Assembly (NCBI RefSeq): GCF_030272615.1
Contig: NC_081408.1
Location: forward strand, 68,305,546 to 68,369,545
Origin: Cryptomeria japonica
Lineage: Eukaryota > Streptophyta > Pinopsida > Cupressales > Cupressaceae
Direction of reading: 5' to 3'
DNA: 64,000 bases
This document shows, one piece after another, positions 11,693-24,568 of this stretch. The first letter of the stretch is position 1. The number at the start of each line of letters is the position of its first letter. The notes under the pieces are model-generated. The model was not told where the DNA came from. It made no database searches and was given only the letters and a program-made list of their open reading frames with translations. The translations under genes and the position numbers were made by a program.

Positions 11693-14600
11693 ATGATGAA
11701 GAGGGAAGGTCCAAAGTTCAACAGAGACAACTTTAAAATATGGAAGGACAGAATGAAGATATACATTAGAAGCATGGGTGCTCAACATTGGAGCTATGTT
11801 GAGAATGATTATGTTATCCCTACCAGTACTCTCACCGATGATCAAAAGAGAGAGATTTAGGAGAATGGGCAAGTCATGGAAGCCCTAATTAGAATTTTAT
11901 CTGACATTGAGTTTATTGATGTTCAGGACAAAGAGAATCCCAAAGAAGTAATGGATGCCCTTGAGAATATCTATGGTGGTGATGAGCATGTGAAACAAGC
12001 TAAGGAAGAAAGCCTTAGGGGAAAGTTTGAAGACATGTGGATGGTTGAAGGAGAGACCATTCAACAATATGGAATAAGAATCAAAAATGTTGTTGGAGAT
12101 ATCAAGAGTCGAGGTGGTAAAATGGAAGATTCCACTATTGTTAGCAAAGTTTTGAGATCCTTATTACCGGTCTATGCAATAAGGGTTGTTGCTATTCAGG
12201 AGTTAAGGTCTGTAGACAAGACAAAGGTATCCCTAGACTCCATCATTGCAAAGTTAACAGCCTATGAGCTAAATAACTATGATGGCAGTATTCAGAAGAC
12301 TGAATCAACCTTCAGAGCATCTGCTGCACCATCTAGAAAAGGCAAAGAAGCTAGTACCAGTGGTGAACCAAGACAAAGTAGAGAAATGGATGATGAGGAG
12401 ATCCTGATGGAATTTGAAGCTCTTCTTGCCAAGAGACTTCCCAAGGGAACCAGTAAATACAGAGGTAAGTTTCCTTTGAAATGCTTTTCTTGTAACTGGA
12501 TAGGACACATTGCTGTAAACTGCCCTAATGGTGACAACAAGGATAAACCAGAGAGGTTCAAGAAGTTCAAAGGAGGAAACCGAAGAAACTGTCTTGTAGT
12601 AGTTGATGAAGGTGTCACTGATGAGGAATCAGAAGATGAAGAGAATGAAGATATTGTGTTTGTTGGAGTCAAGGAAGATGTGTCAAACAAGAAGGATCTT
12701 GTCTCCCACTTTGATAATTCCAACGAGTGGATTATTGACAGTGGTTGTTCTCACCATATGACTGGTGACCGGAGTAAGTTTCTATCTCTAGAAGAGTATG
12801 ATGGTGGTGTGGTTCATTTTGGTAATGATGCATCATGTATGGTAAAAGGTAGAGGGTCCATCTCTCTGAATGGAAGAAGCAGTGCTAACAATGTGTATTG
12901 GGTAGAAGGTTTCAGGCACAACCTTTTGAGTGTTGCTCAACTGAATGATAATGGACTCACTCTGGAATTCAGAAATGGAGTGTGCAAAATCAAGGGAAAG
13001 AATGGTGAACTGATGGCTATCGGTATGCAGACCGAAGGTAACCTATTTAAGCTAAATGCTAATGTCAGTACATGTCTTATGGCTAAGTTTGAGGATAGCT
13101 GGATATGGCATAGGAGACTCTGCCATGTAAACTTTGATAATATTGTGAAGGCCAGTAAGATCAAGGTAGTTAGAGGATTACCTATACTGAGAAAACCGGA
13201 GAATCCTTTGTGCAGAGAGTGTCAACTAGGGAAAATGTCTTCCTCAACCTTCAAAGGTAAACCTTTCACTGCAGATAATTTACTTGATCTTGTGTATATT
13301 GATTTGTGTGGTCCTATGAAAACTAGGAGTGTGCAGGGAGATAGGTATTTTATGATTATTACTGATGATTGCTCAAGAATGATGTGGGTCACATTCTTGA
13401 AGGACAAATCTAAAGCTTTTGGAAAGTTCAAAGCCTTCAGAGCACTTGTAGAAAGAGAAAGCAGTAAGAGGATTAAGTGCTTAAGAACTGATCAAGGAGG
13501 AGAATTCACTTCCAATGAATTCAACAAATACTGTGAAGAGAATGACATCAAGAGGCAACTGTCTACCCCTCAGACTCCACAATAGAATGGCCTAGCAGAG
13601 AGAAACAACTGGACTGTGGTTGAAGCAGCTAGAACTATGTTGATCCAAGGAAAGGTTGCTCACACCGTTTGGAGAGAAGCGGTGAGCACTGCAGTCTACA
13701 CAATGAACTGGGTACTCATCAAAAAGGGCAAGGATAAAACACCTTATGAGTATTGGACCGGTAAGACACCATTGGTAAGTTACTTCAGAGTATTTGGTAG
13801 TAGATGTTGTATCAAGAGGAGTGAACATCAGAGCAAGTTTGATGCTAAATGTGATGAGGGAATATTCTTAGGGTATTCCACAAAGAGCAAAGCTCTCAAA
13901 TGTTTCAACAATAGGACTTAGAGAATTGTTGAAAGCATCAATGTTAGAGTTGATGAAACCTCTAACAAATCTAAGGAAATTGACAATGAGCAAATAGGAG
14001 ATAAACCGGTAGTAACCTTTTGGGAACCAGTTGCAAAACAACCAAGCACCAATAACAATGCTCCTACACCGGTGGATGTTGATGCTGATGAAGATGAGGA
14101 TGAAGAAGAAAAGAAAGAGGAAACAACTAAGATCATTCCTAGGTATGTAAAGCTGAATCATGATCCAAAGCAGATCATAGGAGACAAGGATGCAGGAATT
14201 CTTACAAGAAGAAAGATCAGAGAAAACTCTTGCATGATCTCTGAATTTGAGCCTAAAACATTCAGAGAGGCACATAAAGATGAAGACTAGATCAAGGCAA
14301 TGCAAGTGGAACTTGACCAGATAGAAAAGAATGGTACATGGTCTTTCATACCCAAACCGGAGCATAAAAATGTCATTGGCACCAAATGGGTTTTCAGAAA
14401 TAAGCTGAATGAAGATGGATCAGTGGTTAGAAACAAAGCTAGATTGGCATGTAAAGCATATGCCCAAGAAGAAGGAGAAGACTATGGAGAAACCTTTGCT
14501 TTAGTAGCTAGATTGGAAGGATTTCGTATGCTTCTTGCATATGTAGCATTCAAGGGATTCAAAGTATATCAAATGGATGTAAAGTCTGCATTCCTAAATG

Positions 14601-15163
14601 GAATACTAGAAGAGGAAGTGTATATAGAGCAACCAGATGGGTTTGCCCTATTAGAAGACAGTGACATGGTGTGTAGGCTACATAAGGGCTTGTATGGACT
14701 AAAGCAGGCACCTAGAGCATGGTATGAATGCTTGCACTCCCATCTTGTGAAGATTGGATTTGAGAGAACAAGTGAGGATAGTAATATCTACCTGAAGTCA
14801 GAAGGAGATCAGATTCTGATCTGTGAGGTATTTGTTGATGACATAATCTTTGGAGGAGATGACAAGATGAGTCATGATTTTGCAGATGAGATGAAAAAGG
14901 AGTTTGAGATGTCACTTATAGGGGAGATTAAGTTCTTCATTAGACTGCAGATTCAACAAATGAAAGATGGAATCTTTATCACTCAATCCAAATATGTCAA
15001 AGAGGTGTTGAAGACATTTGGCATGGAAGACAGCAAACCGGTTAGTACACCGATGGTGACCAGTTGTAAATTATCCAAAGAGGATGCTTCAGGGTTGGTA
15101 AATGAGAAGGAATACCGATCAATGATTGGTAAATTGCACTATGTAGTACATAGCAGGCTAGAC
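11693..15163 (+). pseudogene. gag-pol: Ty1/copia gag-pol of element C, truncated after RT
   Basis: A single frame runs throughout with only four in-frame stops (11858, 13583, 13919, 14288) and no frameshift. In order: gag; a CCHC knuckle CFSCNWIGHIAVNC near 12483; protease WIIDSGCSHHMTG near 12728; the integrase finger and core (YIDLCG, RTDQGGEF, then NGLAERNN just past the stop at 13583); RT with FVDDIIFGG near 14830. The frame breaks at SRLD, about 80 residues before the RNase H core, where it joins an LTR tail. Three stops are TAG where the family usually has Gln and the fourth is where it has Trp, which fits transition decay. The copia domain order protease-integrase-RT is clear; I do not assign a lineage. 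Confidence 0.92.
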
Positions 15164-15298
15164 TGGTGTTATTGCTTGCCAGTCAAAGTGCAGGGTTCTC
15201 AGTCAAACCGGTTCAAGGAAAAGTGTTTTTATCAGTACTGATTCACCCCCCCCCTCTCAGTACCAGTTTGGTACTAACTATTCATCATTGATTCATCA
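15159..15298 (+). repeat. Terminal 140 bp of the element C LTR (3' LTR remnant)
   Basis: It matches 11481-11621 nearly base for base, including the C-run and TTGATTCATCA end. The five bases TAGAC are shared by pol and the LTR at the junction, so the intervening RNase H and most of the 3' LTR were probably lost by microhomology deletion. Confidence 0.88.
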
Positions 15299-16808
15299 GG
15301 TTGATGGGTTGGTGTTGCTCCTCTGGTGGAGTAGTCTGTGTTTAAGGGGGAGAGATTCCTGATATTCACATTTTGTTTTGGGGAGAGAGGGTTTGTTTTG
15401 ATATCTTTGGCATTGTTGTCAAAGGGGGAGAGAGATCATGTGAAAAACTTCTCTATCTATCTTGATCTTAGGGGGAGTTTGTTGGAGATATCTTCTTTCT
15501 TTGCATTGACTATTTTTCACATGAATATGTTGCCATCAATTCCAAAGGGGGAGATTGTTAGAGATTGTTTAGATATTGTTTCTACTAGGATATGTTGTTT
15601 TCATTAATGTCAACACATTCTTATGATTTTCTCTAGTGTGTTTGGGAAGACCTTATGATCCAGTTTTGCAGTTTTGTTTTGTTTATCATAGTTTTGCAGA
15701 GTTTAGTATTTCCTCCGGTATATTTCGGTGTGATCATATCTTGTGCTGAGATTTTGGTATATTGTTTGGGATGGCCTTGTGTATCTTCATTTCAGATGGA
15801 TCGTGATTTGGTGCCCCACAAGTTATCTTTCTTCATGACAGTTGCTGATTGGTTGTGTTCTTGAGCTGTCAGATGTTGACAGATGAAGATTTGATAAGTG
15901 GTGCTGGTGCAATTATTTATGATGATTCTAACGTGCTTGCTGGTGTTTCTTAGTTGTGTCCTATTTTTTTTGGTGATCTGCATTGATAGTTGTGCAAGTT
16001 TTTGTTCTTTGATGAACTGGTGATAATTTTTCGTGTTATGCAGTATTCCTGGTGGTATAGCATGGTGCGATTGATCTTGGCATGATTTCTGATGGAATTT
16101 AGCATTTAGGAATTTGATTTAGGTCCATGTTATGTCATGTAAATTATTATATTGGTCCATTGGTTTATCTTTGTATCGTGTGATGTAATCTTGTAATTGT
16201 GAGTTGAGGGTTTAGTCAACCTTGTTGTCAAGGTTGATGATTTGTATAAATAGGTGGTGTTATTATGTAATTTGGGTGTCGAGATTGTGTCTACATTATC
16301 AAAGAGTGGTGTATGTGCATTCAAGTGATTCATCTTTCAGTGTTGTGATTGAGGATAGACTGGTGTTGCAGAGAAGACATTTATGCTTAACTGGAACTAT
16401 CATCAACACTTGTAGATGTTATTATTGCAATTCATTTCTTCTGGATTGTAGTCTAAATCTTGTTGTAAGTCAATGAGACTTCCCTGAGAGTTGTAGCCTT
16501 CCAGGCCATTATTTTTTGAGCAGTGAGCTCTAAGAAGTGTGCATGAATGCATGTGCATTCCCCATTGTAATATGTTCACATACTACTGCACAGTATCATC
16601 TTAATGTGGGTAGGTTCCCACCATGGTTTTCCCCTTAACTGGGTTTTCCACATCAAAAATCTTGGTGTTTTGTGTTGTGTTGTTAATTTGCATATCTTTA
16701 TTATTGCTACAGTTTATTAGATTTCTCTTTTTGGTTGAGTTTGTTAAACCAATGAAGACCGATTCACCCCCTTTTCCCCCTCTCAGTCTTCTCTCATTGT
16801 TGTTGCCA
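15299..16808 (+). mobile_element. 3' end of a second copia element: untranslated tail, PPT and LTR
   Basis: The tail 15299-15543 has repeated GGGGGAG purine blocks typical of the region between pol and LTR in some plant copia elements. AAAGGGGGAGAT at 15544-15555 is the polypurine tract. The LTR starts TGTTAGAGATTG at 15556, has TATAAATAG at 16245-16253 and a GATTCACCCCC...CTCTCAGT stretch near its end, as element C does. The 3' edge near TTGCCA (16808) is approximate. No coding part remains. Confidence 0.7.
16245..16253 (+). promoter_or_regulatory. TATA box of the second copia LTR
   Basis: TATAAATAG lies about 560 bases before the inferred LTR end. Confidence 0.55.
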
Positions 16809-17466
16809 ATAGTGAGACCTTTGCTATTCAAGAGGATGTACAAACTGTTGGATTAAAGAGTGATGTAGTTACAATGGAAGATGATCATAACAGATTGTAG
16901 TAGAGACCTTCTTGCAAATGTATGGTTACAATAAGTATCAAATTGATGATTTTGTACAAAATTACAATGCATATAATGTTCCAATTGAAATGAACATAGA
17001 AATCCTTAATGTTCAATCAACCTACAATGAGGGTACAAAGCCTACAAAAGAAGGTCTGAGTTTCCCACCACAAGCAAGCCAACCAAAAATCCCTAATGTT
17101 CAAGTAGCCTAATATAAGATTACAAAAACTACAACAAAAGGTTCAAGTTTGCCAACATAAGCTAGCTAACCAAATTGGTTAAAGGAAGCAACCACAAATA
17201 TTGGAGTGCAAACGAATTTCATTGAGGATGAAGTCATATTTTCCTTTCCATCCCCACCACATAATTATCTAGTAGAGGTTATTCATTACTTTATGAATGC
17301 AATGAATTGGTACCACCTGAGTGGTGCTAATTGTGAAGATGAAAATGACATAAATAATCAAGATGCTGAATTTGTTCAATGCACCCAAGAGGATCGGAAG
17401 CAAATGCCAAGCTCAACCAACAAATTCTTGAGACTTTTAATCCAAAGGGTGCATCAAACAACATAG
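16809..17466 (+). pseudogene. Unrecognised degraded coding-like stretch
   Basis: Two short frames (from 16912 and 17206) are separated by several stops. The first has a weakly repeated motif (KPTKEGLSFPPQASQP, then KTTTKGSSLPT after a stop). I recognise no family and the stops make a living gene unlikely. It may be debris of a DNA transposon or an internal part of the neighbouring copia. Confidence 0.2.
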
Positions 17467-19502
17467 GTAGGTCATTCAAGAGTGCTTTGTCTTAGTAGAC
17501 AATCACAAATATTAATATCTAATGCCTACATTGAAATGCTTTAATGAACAAGAGGCACAAAAGAAGAGAAATGAGGAGTTGAAACATCGTAAAAAGGAGT
17601 AAATGGGGGAGAGGAAGGTAGAACGTGAAGCAAACTAGATAGAAAAGGAAGCAATCAAGTTGGAGAAGAAAGGAAAAAAAAAAAAAAGAAGCAGAGGAGA
17701 AGGAGACTAGCCAATGAGAGAAAGAAATCATTTTAGAGAAATCCTCGACACCATATATTTAGTTTGCAGTCTATGGAATGATCTCATTTATAAAGTGAAA
17801 GAAATCATTAAATAACAAAACCCTCAACAACATACAAATATTGGTTAAAAAAGATACCAAACTACAAGGAGGAAAGACAACAAACCATTTATTGTTGACA
17901 ACAAAGTACAAGGTAAGAAGGATGTGGCATCGTGACCTATAACTAGATCGAGGTGATAGCAAGGAGGAAGGATTTTTGTTATGTAGGATGACGTCCATGC
18001 AACCACATGAAGCTCACGCGATTTATCTAAAAACAAAACAAAACGTGTTTTTTACCCACACAGTTCGCATCATGCAGGTGGCTACTACATAACCCTAAAT
18101 TGTGGCAGGATGCTTTAATAACTTCCCTCTAGTAACTTGCATTATATAACGTGAGTGGCTCCCCATACAATGTACAATTTATTTAGGTGCTTTTTTCAAT
18201 TAGTAATTAGGTCTATTATATCTTCCTTTGAGTGGTCTAATTGAACAGGGAATGGCATAATGGAGGTCATGTTTCAAATGACACTTTAAAATGACCACTT
18301 TATTATCCTTACATGGATAACAGATCTTACAACATACATCGTTACTACTAGAACAATAAATGAAATGGTTAAATAACATAAAAAACAAAACAAAAATTCG
18401 TCAAAATTCAAATTAAAGATCTGTAGGTATAATGACTACTTAGTGATACGCTTCCCTTCCCCTATACTTCGTACAAAGAAATGTCATTGTCGCATAAGGA
18501 AATCAAGGTGGAAGTAGATTAAGCCGCAGACATTGTGTCACACCACTCAGAAATATAGTATGAAAGCGCATTAAAATGCAGACGACCAAGGCGGGCCCAC
18601 ATGGAGAAAAGCAAGGAAGGCAGTGAGTTGGATATACATCAAATAGGCCTAGAAATGTACGGCGGGCGGATATTCTGTAGATTCGGTCGTTGCTGTCTTT
18701 CTGCACATTTTTGCAGGCTAAAGTCTGAACGCATCATATTCCAATTTCCAATCAATCTTTAAAAAATACTTTGAGCCTGTCATCTTCATCTTTTCAAGAA
18801 AGGATGGGGTCCAAGGAAACAATAATGCACCCACCAATATAAATAGTCAAAGAAAAGTTAGAGTTGTGTTCTGATTTTTAATTTATTAAATAAATGTAAA
18901 AAATTGATACTATTTATATAGCTGGATGGACAATTTGGAAATGTAATGAAACGAGAGGACCATCAAACAATTTCTTAGAGAAAGAATAGGAACAATGTCG
19001 CTCATGAGCATACCAACAGATTTTATTTTCCATCTATTCCTAATTTCTTTTATTTATTTATCCAGCAAAGAATTATCAATGTGCAAACAAAGGAACCTCA
19101 AACGTCACACTGCTAATTACAGTGTTTGGATAGATATATACAGACTTTAAGGGTCGCCTACCAAAATTAAATGACTTGTTTTGGGGCATTTAAGACTCGA
19201 AAAGGCCACCCTTTGCTGGTCAATGAATTGATTCTAACAATAATATATCTCGAGGTGTCTATTTTTTTATTAGTTTAATTATGTAAAATTAATTTTTTTA
19301 AACAAATCATATATATAGTTTATATTTAGTTTCTTATTTTAAATAATTGTAAAAATGTTATTTTTCTTTTTTTCTTTGGTTCACATTAGAACAGTGAATG
19401 CAAATTCCAATTTAAAAAAGAAGCATATCTTTATGCATTTAATTCATTGAATCAAATGTCAACAACATTAAATTCTTGAATGACATTATCAATATTGTAT
19501 AT

Positions 19503-19524
19503 CACACACACACACACACACACA
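19503..19524. repeat. (CA)11 microsatellite
   Basis: Eleven uninterrupted CA dinucleotides. Confidence 0.95.
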
Positions 19525-20240
19525 TGTCATACATTTTCACCTTATTGTATACTTTACTAAAAGCATATATGATGTCAACAAACTTAAAAGAAAAGACTTG
19601 AAATACGTATTACTATATATTCCAATATCACAATTGGATCATTTGATTTAAGGAAATTTGTGTAGTTATTCATCTATCTGAATTGAAATAAAGGTGATTC
19701 AACTTGAGCAATTCCTTCCCGCACAAGAAACATACCCTTAATGCTCAACTAGCTTTCTCATTTTGTTTGCAATGTCTATTTAGTATATTGATTGTTATGA
19801 ATGAATGTGTATGTTGTATAGACCTTGTTACCCTAAATAGGGATCGATTAGTCCAATTTCTCCCATAATCTCAAAGTGATCTTAAAATGCTAAATCTGAA
19901 ATCAACCATTTTATATTTCCTTATTTGTTTGAAATCCTTTTACATGAAAAAAGTCAATCACAAGGAGCTTGCATGTTTTAATATCTGATTCACAAATCCT
20001 TGTCAAAAATATACAAGAGTTAATCTGCTAGGCATTGGGTTAGATTTGTTGTATACCTACACTCAATGGCATAAATTAAAAGTCATCTAGGTTTTGCAAA
20101 GCCTGAAGTGTGGAGGAAAACACAATTAAAGGTGTTTCATGTTCATTGTACTAACTTCTAGTAGCTCTAAGCATAAGAATTAGGTAAATCTTTAGGAGTT
20201 ATCGGAATACAAGTTGGGGAACCAACACTCTTTATATAGC

Positions 20241-20276
20241 TTTTTTTTTTTTTTTTTTTTTGGTGGGGGGGGGGGG
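20241..20276. repeat. Poly-T followed by poly-G tract
   Basis: T21, then GGT, then G12. Homopolymer lengths like these are often uncertain in assemblies. Confidence 0.85.
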
Positions 20277-21255
20277 AGATATTCAATTTAAATAATTTAA
20301 TAATTCCTTTTTTTGTCCCATGATGACCTTTAGGGAGAATTAATAGTATTTTTCATGTGCAAAGTATTTCAAGCTTAGGCATCCAACTTAAACACATCTT
20401 AATACCTTTTCAATGAGCTATTACACCAATTCACCCTTTTTATATTTCCAAAATTAGACAACTTAAGTGAATTAAATAATAACTCAGCAGTTTGTCTGAA
20501 TTGTGCAAAGCACAAAAATGACATTAAAATCAAACCATAATCACACCATCTTGATATTAAAGACTTGGGATGATGATTGAAGCCAACCAAGTGTCTTACT
20601 AAAAGTAGATTTCTTCTTCAAGAAGTTTGGAGAACTCCCCAAGTGTCAAAAATCACTTCTAAAAGTGGCACAATAATCCACATTGCCAGTTGAACTAATT
20701 GCTAAAAATGAAAGTCACTATGAACCAACCTTGAAAACTCAAAAACTAGCATATTGCTTACAAAACAATTTAGATAAAATGGGGACATTACAGTTATCTC
20801 ATAATATCTCCCATATTACATGATGAGATAAACTCCAAGTTAAAAATAGAGAATGTTAAATGTAGTGGAAGTTATATAAATACTAGGATTTAGCTAAATA
20901 TAGTTTATTCTGGAATATGCTCTTGTTATTAAAAATGGCAAGGAGCATTTTTTTTACCATGGGCTAAAAATAGGATTTTTTTGGAAGACTACTTTGGATG
21001 ATTCTATCGAATCTTTCATGGAAAATTCATTGTTTTGACAAAACTCTTCAATTATTAATAATTTATGAATATTTCTAATTTGAATTTGAAACCCTCTATT
21101 GAAGCTCTGAAAATTTACCTTGATGCTTGTTAAGAATTAGTCCTTACATGGGTTTTAGGTTAGCATTATTAGTATGTCTAATAAAATAAAGTTATGTAAG
21201 TTAATACTAATTTGTTTGAGAAACAAATTAAGAGTGTGTAATTGTGCATATAATA

Positions 21256-21260
21256 ATAAT
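21256..21260. other. Left target-site duplication of element D
   Basis: ATAAT here matches ATAAT at 48664-48668, directly outside the two LTR edges. Five bases is the usual duplication for Ty3 elements; the sequence is of low complexity, so the match alone is weak. Confidence 0.6.
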
Positions 21261-22425
21261 GGATGCAGAGATTGGCAGCAGTAAGGTGATAAACCCACCT
21301 ACACACCTTGATCTTCTATCCCTTGAGTCTCACTCAAGGCTTCAACCACACCTCAAGTGTGAAATTGGACTCTTACCCCTAACAAGGGATGGCACAACAC
21401 TTCTACACACTTCCTGAGACCTATTAAGATCTTCCATAGTGATAATTTGGAGCACAAGGCAAATATTGGCTTTTGAGGCTTAGACAGGCCTACAGGTTAG
21501 TAGCCCTATTTCATTGTCTTTTTGGATTTTCTACAAATTATACCAAAAAACACCCTAAACAAATTTAGGTTTCAGACACCCTTTTGGGATTACTATCAAA
21601 TTCCAAAAGATTGGAAATCCACCCTATTCATGTACTCTACAACACCTACTTGGGTCACAGGCCTAATTGATCAAGTTAGACTAGTTTTACAAAGGAGTTA
21701 TATGAGAATGGGATCACAGGAAGGTTCCAACTCTTCAAGAGGTTTCTTCTATGTCCAAATAATCTAATTCCATCAGTTCAACTCATCATCTCATCATTAC
21801 TCACAGTATGCTCAATGAAACTCATCTAATCTAATCTAAACCCTCAAACAATTTAGACTAGGGCTTGGTGGTAAGGTTACCAACCAACTCCTCTGACCTC
21901 GCCCCTCTAGAGTTTCAAAATACATGCCCCTAACTTGCATTCTACCAATGTCCATCGGATCCCAATGAGTAGATTGCAAGTTAGGGTCCCATTTGCATTG
22001 TAACCCTTGAAAATGGAGGGTTTCAAACCTGCATAGGGTAAAACACTTATAACTTCCACTAAAATTTACTTCAAGAGGTTAGACCAAATGAATTGGAAGG
22101 GTATTTTAGAGCTCTTTCTAATCAAATCAAAAATTCATCAGTAGATCTCACACCCTATACAGACAATACAAAAAAATGTCAATGTTATGGCAAAATCAGA
22201 CTTGTTCTATTCACTTTCTCCACCAAACTACACAAAAATTTCTACTCTATCTTTCCCACAGTTTTCCAAGCATATATAAACCTTTTCCAATGTCCATAAC
22301 CAACTTTTGAATTGTTAAGACCGTTGGAGAAGTAGTTAGCATCCTACTGGAAACTTTGAAAAGTTGCTTCACAAAAAATGCAACATTTTGCAACTTAGGA
22401 CAACATTGGTTATTAACCCTTAGAC

Positions 22426-24260
22426 TGCAAGGAAAGCAATGCGTAGAAAACGCTCTCCTAACGTCAATTCTAAGGGGATTTGCAAGCAAGGAAGTATTTT
22501 AATTCTTTTTGCAATACATTAAGATAAACACAGACAAAAGATTAGGATTAACCAGACATGAAACTAATTAGAGAAAGACATCAGATATACGTGGGAAAAC
22601 CCTTACGGGTAAAAAACCCACCACCAAAAAGAGATCTCTTTATTCAATAAACAAGACAGTTACAATAAAGTACTCAGATCCTCTTTTATGGACTCTGTTC
22701 TCAGAACTTTGCTATCACATCATGCAGAACATACAAGACTACAGACATGCCAAAACTACAGCAACGTAGCCTCTCTGCATCCCTTCGTAGTTACTCTGTT
22801 CTGCCCTGATCAGCCACTGTTTAGCTCACACTTTGCTTGCACTCAACATGCATTGAGCAAGACTAAGCATCTCAGAATTCCTGTCATTCTTTAATGACAT
22901 TCCATGCCTTCTGCTATGTGCTACTCTAAGTTTCTCACTCATTCACTTAGCCCCTCAGCCTCTGTCTACTCTCTCATTGAGTCTACCTTCATTACATCTC
23001 AGGTAACACATATATAACAGCCAAGGTTACAATGTATCGATTAAGCATAACCATTATGGAATCCGACGGTCTTCCATCCATCCAACTGTGTTTCAGTTTC
23101 CACTGGCCACTTTGACAGTTAGTCACTCCAACCACCAGGAAGTCTAATCGTCGATCTGCATTCATGAGAAACACAATATCCCACATGCACGAAGAAGTCG
23201 GGTCAGTTCATCTTCATATATACTGACAAGACCATCTTCAGTGTCCAAGTGTTAGCCTTTTGGACTCCGGTTCGATCGCTCATCTGTAGTCAATCATCGG
23301 TGTAGCTTTCAACCAGTAGAGCTGATCGCCCGATGATACTCGATCGCCAAAGGCGACTCCATCGAGTAATCGGCACAACCTTCCTACTATCTCCTCGATC
23401 CCCGATGCAATAGTAGACAACTCCACTAATGTGCTCCAAAATAGATTGACTCCATCGGCTCATCGGACCAAAACCAAAACTGCTATCCTGATTGTCGAAG
23501 GTGACTCTATCGGGTCATCAGCACAACACTACGCGAGTCACCCCGATCTCCCACTAATACCACAGAGACCCCATCGGACCATCGGCATATCGCTCCACAA
23601 GTCATTCCGATCTCCAATGACTCTATCAGGCCATCGGTGAGACATCTTCCGAGCTATCCCGATCTCCAATATCCTAAGGTGGTCTCATCGGCTCATCAGA
23701 ACACACCCAGAACTATTACCCCGATGAATGATGCACTCCAAGACAAGAGAGAACGAACTCATTAAACTTCGGCATAGCTTCCATCTAGACAACCCGATAG
23801 CACTCTGATGACCCAAGGTTGATCCATCGGGACTTTGGCGTAGCCTTTAGCTCATCAACCCGATAGCCAGTATCAACCTGAACTGCATAACATAGCTCCA
23901 TCGGGTCATCAACACAACACTCATGAAGTCTTCCCAAAATCCGAAGTTACTCTAATGACCGAAGTTGACTTCGTTGGGCCATCAAGATGACTTCAAAACT
24001 GTTATTCTGATATGTGAAGCATTCCAACCAGAAGACAGCTAACCCACCGACACTTCGGTGTAGAAAATAACCACCTCTCCCGATAGCCGATACCAAACCT
24101 GAGAAGTGAGTTCATCGGCTAGAGTTGTCCCGATCGGCCTAAGTCACACCGATCAGAAAGTTTTCAACAACCAAGAAGGTAACACTCTGTTGCTCTATCG
24201 GTGTAGGCTACTCCGATCAACTCGAACATGGTCAGGAGAATTCGAGGCATATTCCCAACA
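22426..24260 (-). mobile_element. Copia-type solo LTR inserted in the D LTR
   Basis: The insert is bounded by a perfect 5-bp duplication, TAGAC at 22421-22425 and 24261-24265. Read on the minus strand it starts TGTTGGGAATAT and ends CTTGCA, and its opening resembles element C (TGTTGGAATATG). There is no internal region or second LTR. That is the expected product of recombination between the two LTRs of a once complete element. No ORF of note lies inside. Confidence 0.88.
23260..24200. repeat. Degenerate CCGAT / CATCGG-rich repeat array inside the solo LTR
   Basis: CCGAT and its complement ATCGG occur over 20 times here, often as CCATCGG(A/C)TCATCGG followed 30-60 bases on by CCCGATCTCC. The units are too diverged to call a clean period by eye. 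In the minus-strand orientation this is the 5' U3 part of the LTR. Confidence 0.65.
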
Positions 24261-24568
24261 TAGACCATATGGAAACACATACAAAGTCATTATTTGTCAT
24301 TTTTAGACTCCAAACACCTAAGACAACATCCTAGACACACCAACATTGAAAATCCAAATTCCAAGCCTTCATGGTCTAATAGACCTGTAGGTTTATATGC
24401 TCACCTAAGAGATTATTGACCATACAAATCGACATTCAATTACATAAAGGGTGATCATTGATCCAACCTATTATTACATCACAAAGGAACATGCAGACAC
24501 CACCATGTGCTTGAAATAGAGTTGTAGTAGAAGGTGCTCTGGACCATGCTCTTGGGCCCAAAATAAAC

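Larger units (their letters stand above)
17470..21255. other. AT-rich DNA with no recognisable gene
   Basis: I see no supported ORF, LTR or RNA gene. It holds a purine-rich, A-run stretch at 17570-17720, a CA microsatellite and a T/G homopolymer block. Because element D carries matching target duplications, this is the left flank of the pre-insertion locus and was once continuous with sequence after 48669. Confidence 0.55.
21261..24546 (-). repeat. 3' LTR of element D, interrupted by a copia solo LTR
   Basis: Bases 21261-22425 match 47207-48370 and bases 24266-24546 match 48380-48663. On the minus strand it opens TGGTCCAGAG, so the LTR start is canonical. The break point is at TAGAC, which is duplicated around the insertion. 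Confidence 0.9.

Noticed and set aside
12292-12723. Antisense ORF of 143 codons across copia gag
   Set aside because: It is the shadow of the real gag frame, Ser/Leu-rich with no family features.
20241-20276. G12 tract as a G-quadruplex or regulatory element
   Set aside because: It follows T21 directly and looks like simple homopolymer expansion, possibly with assembly length error.
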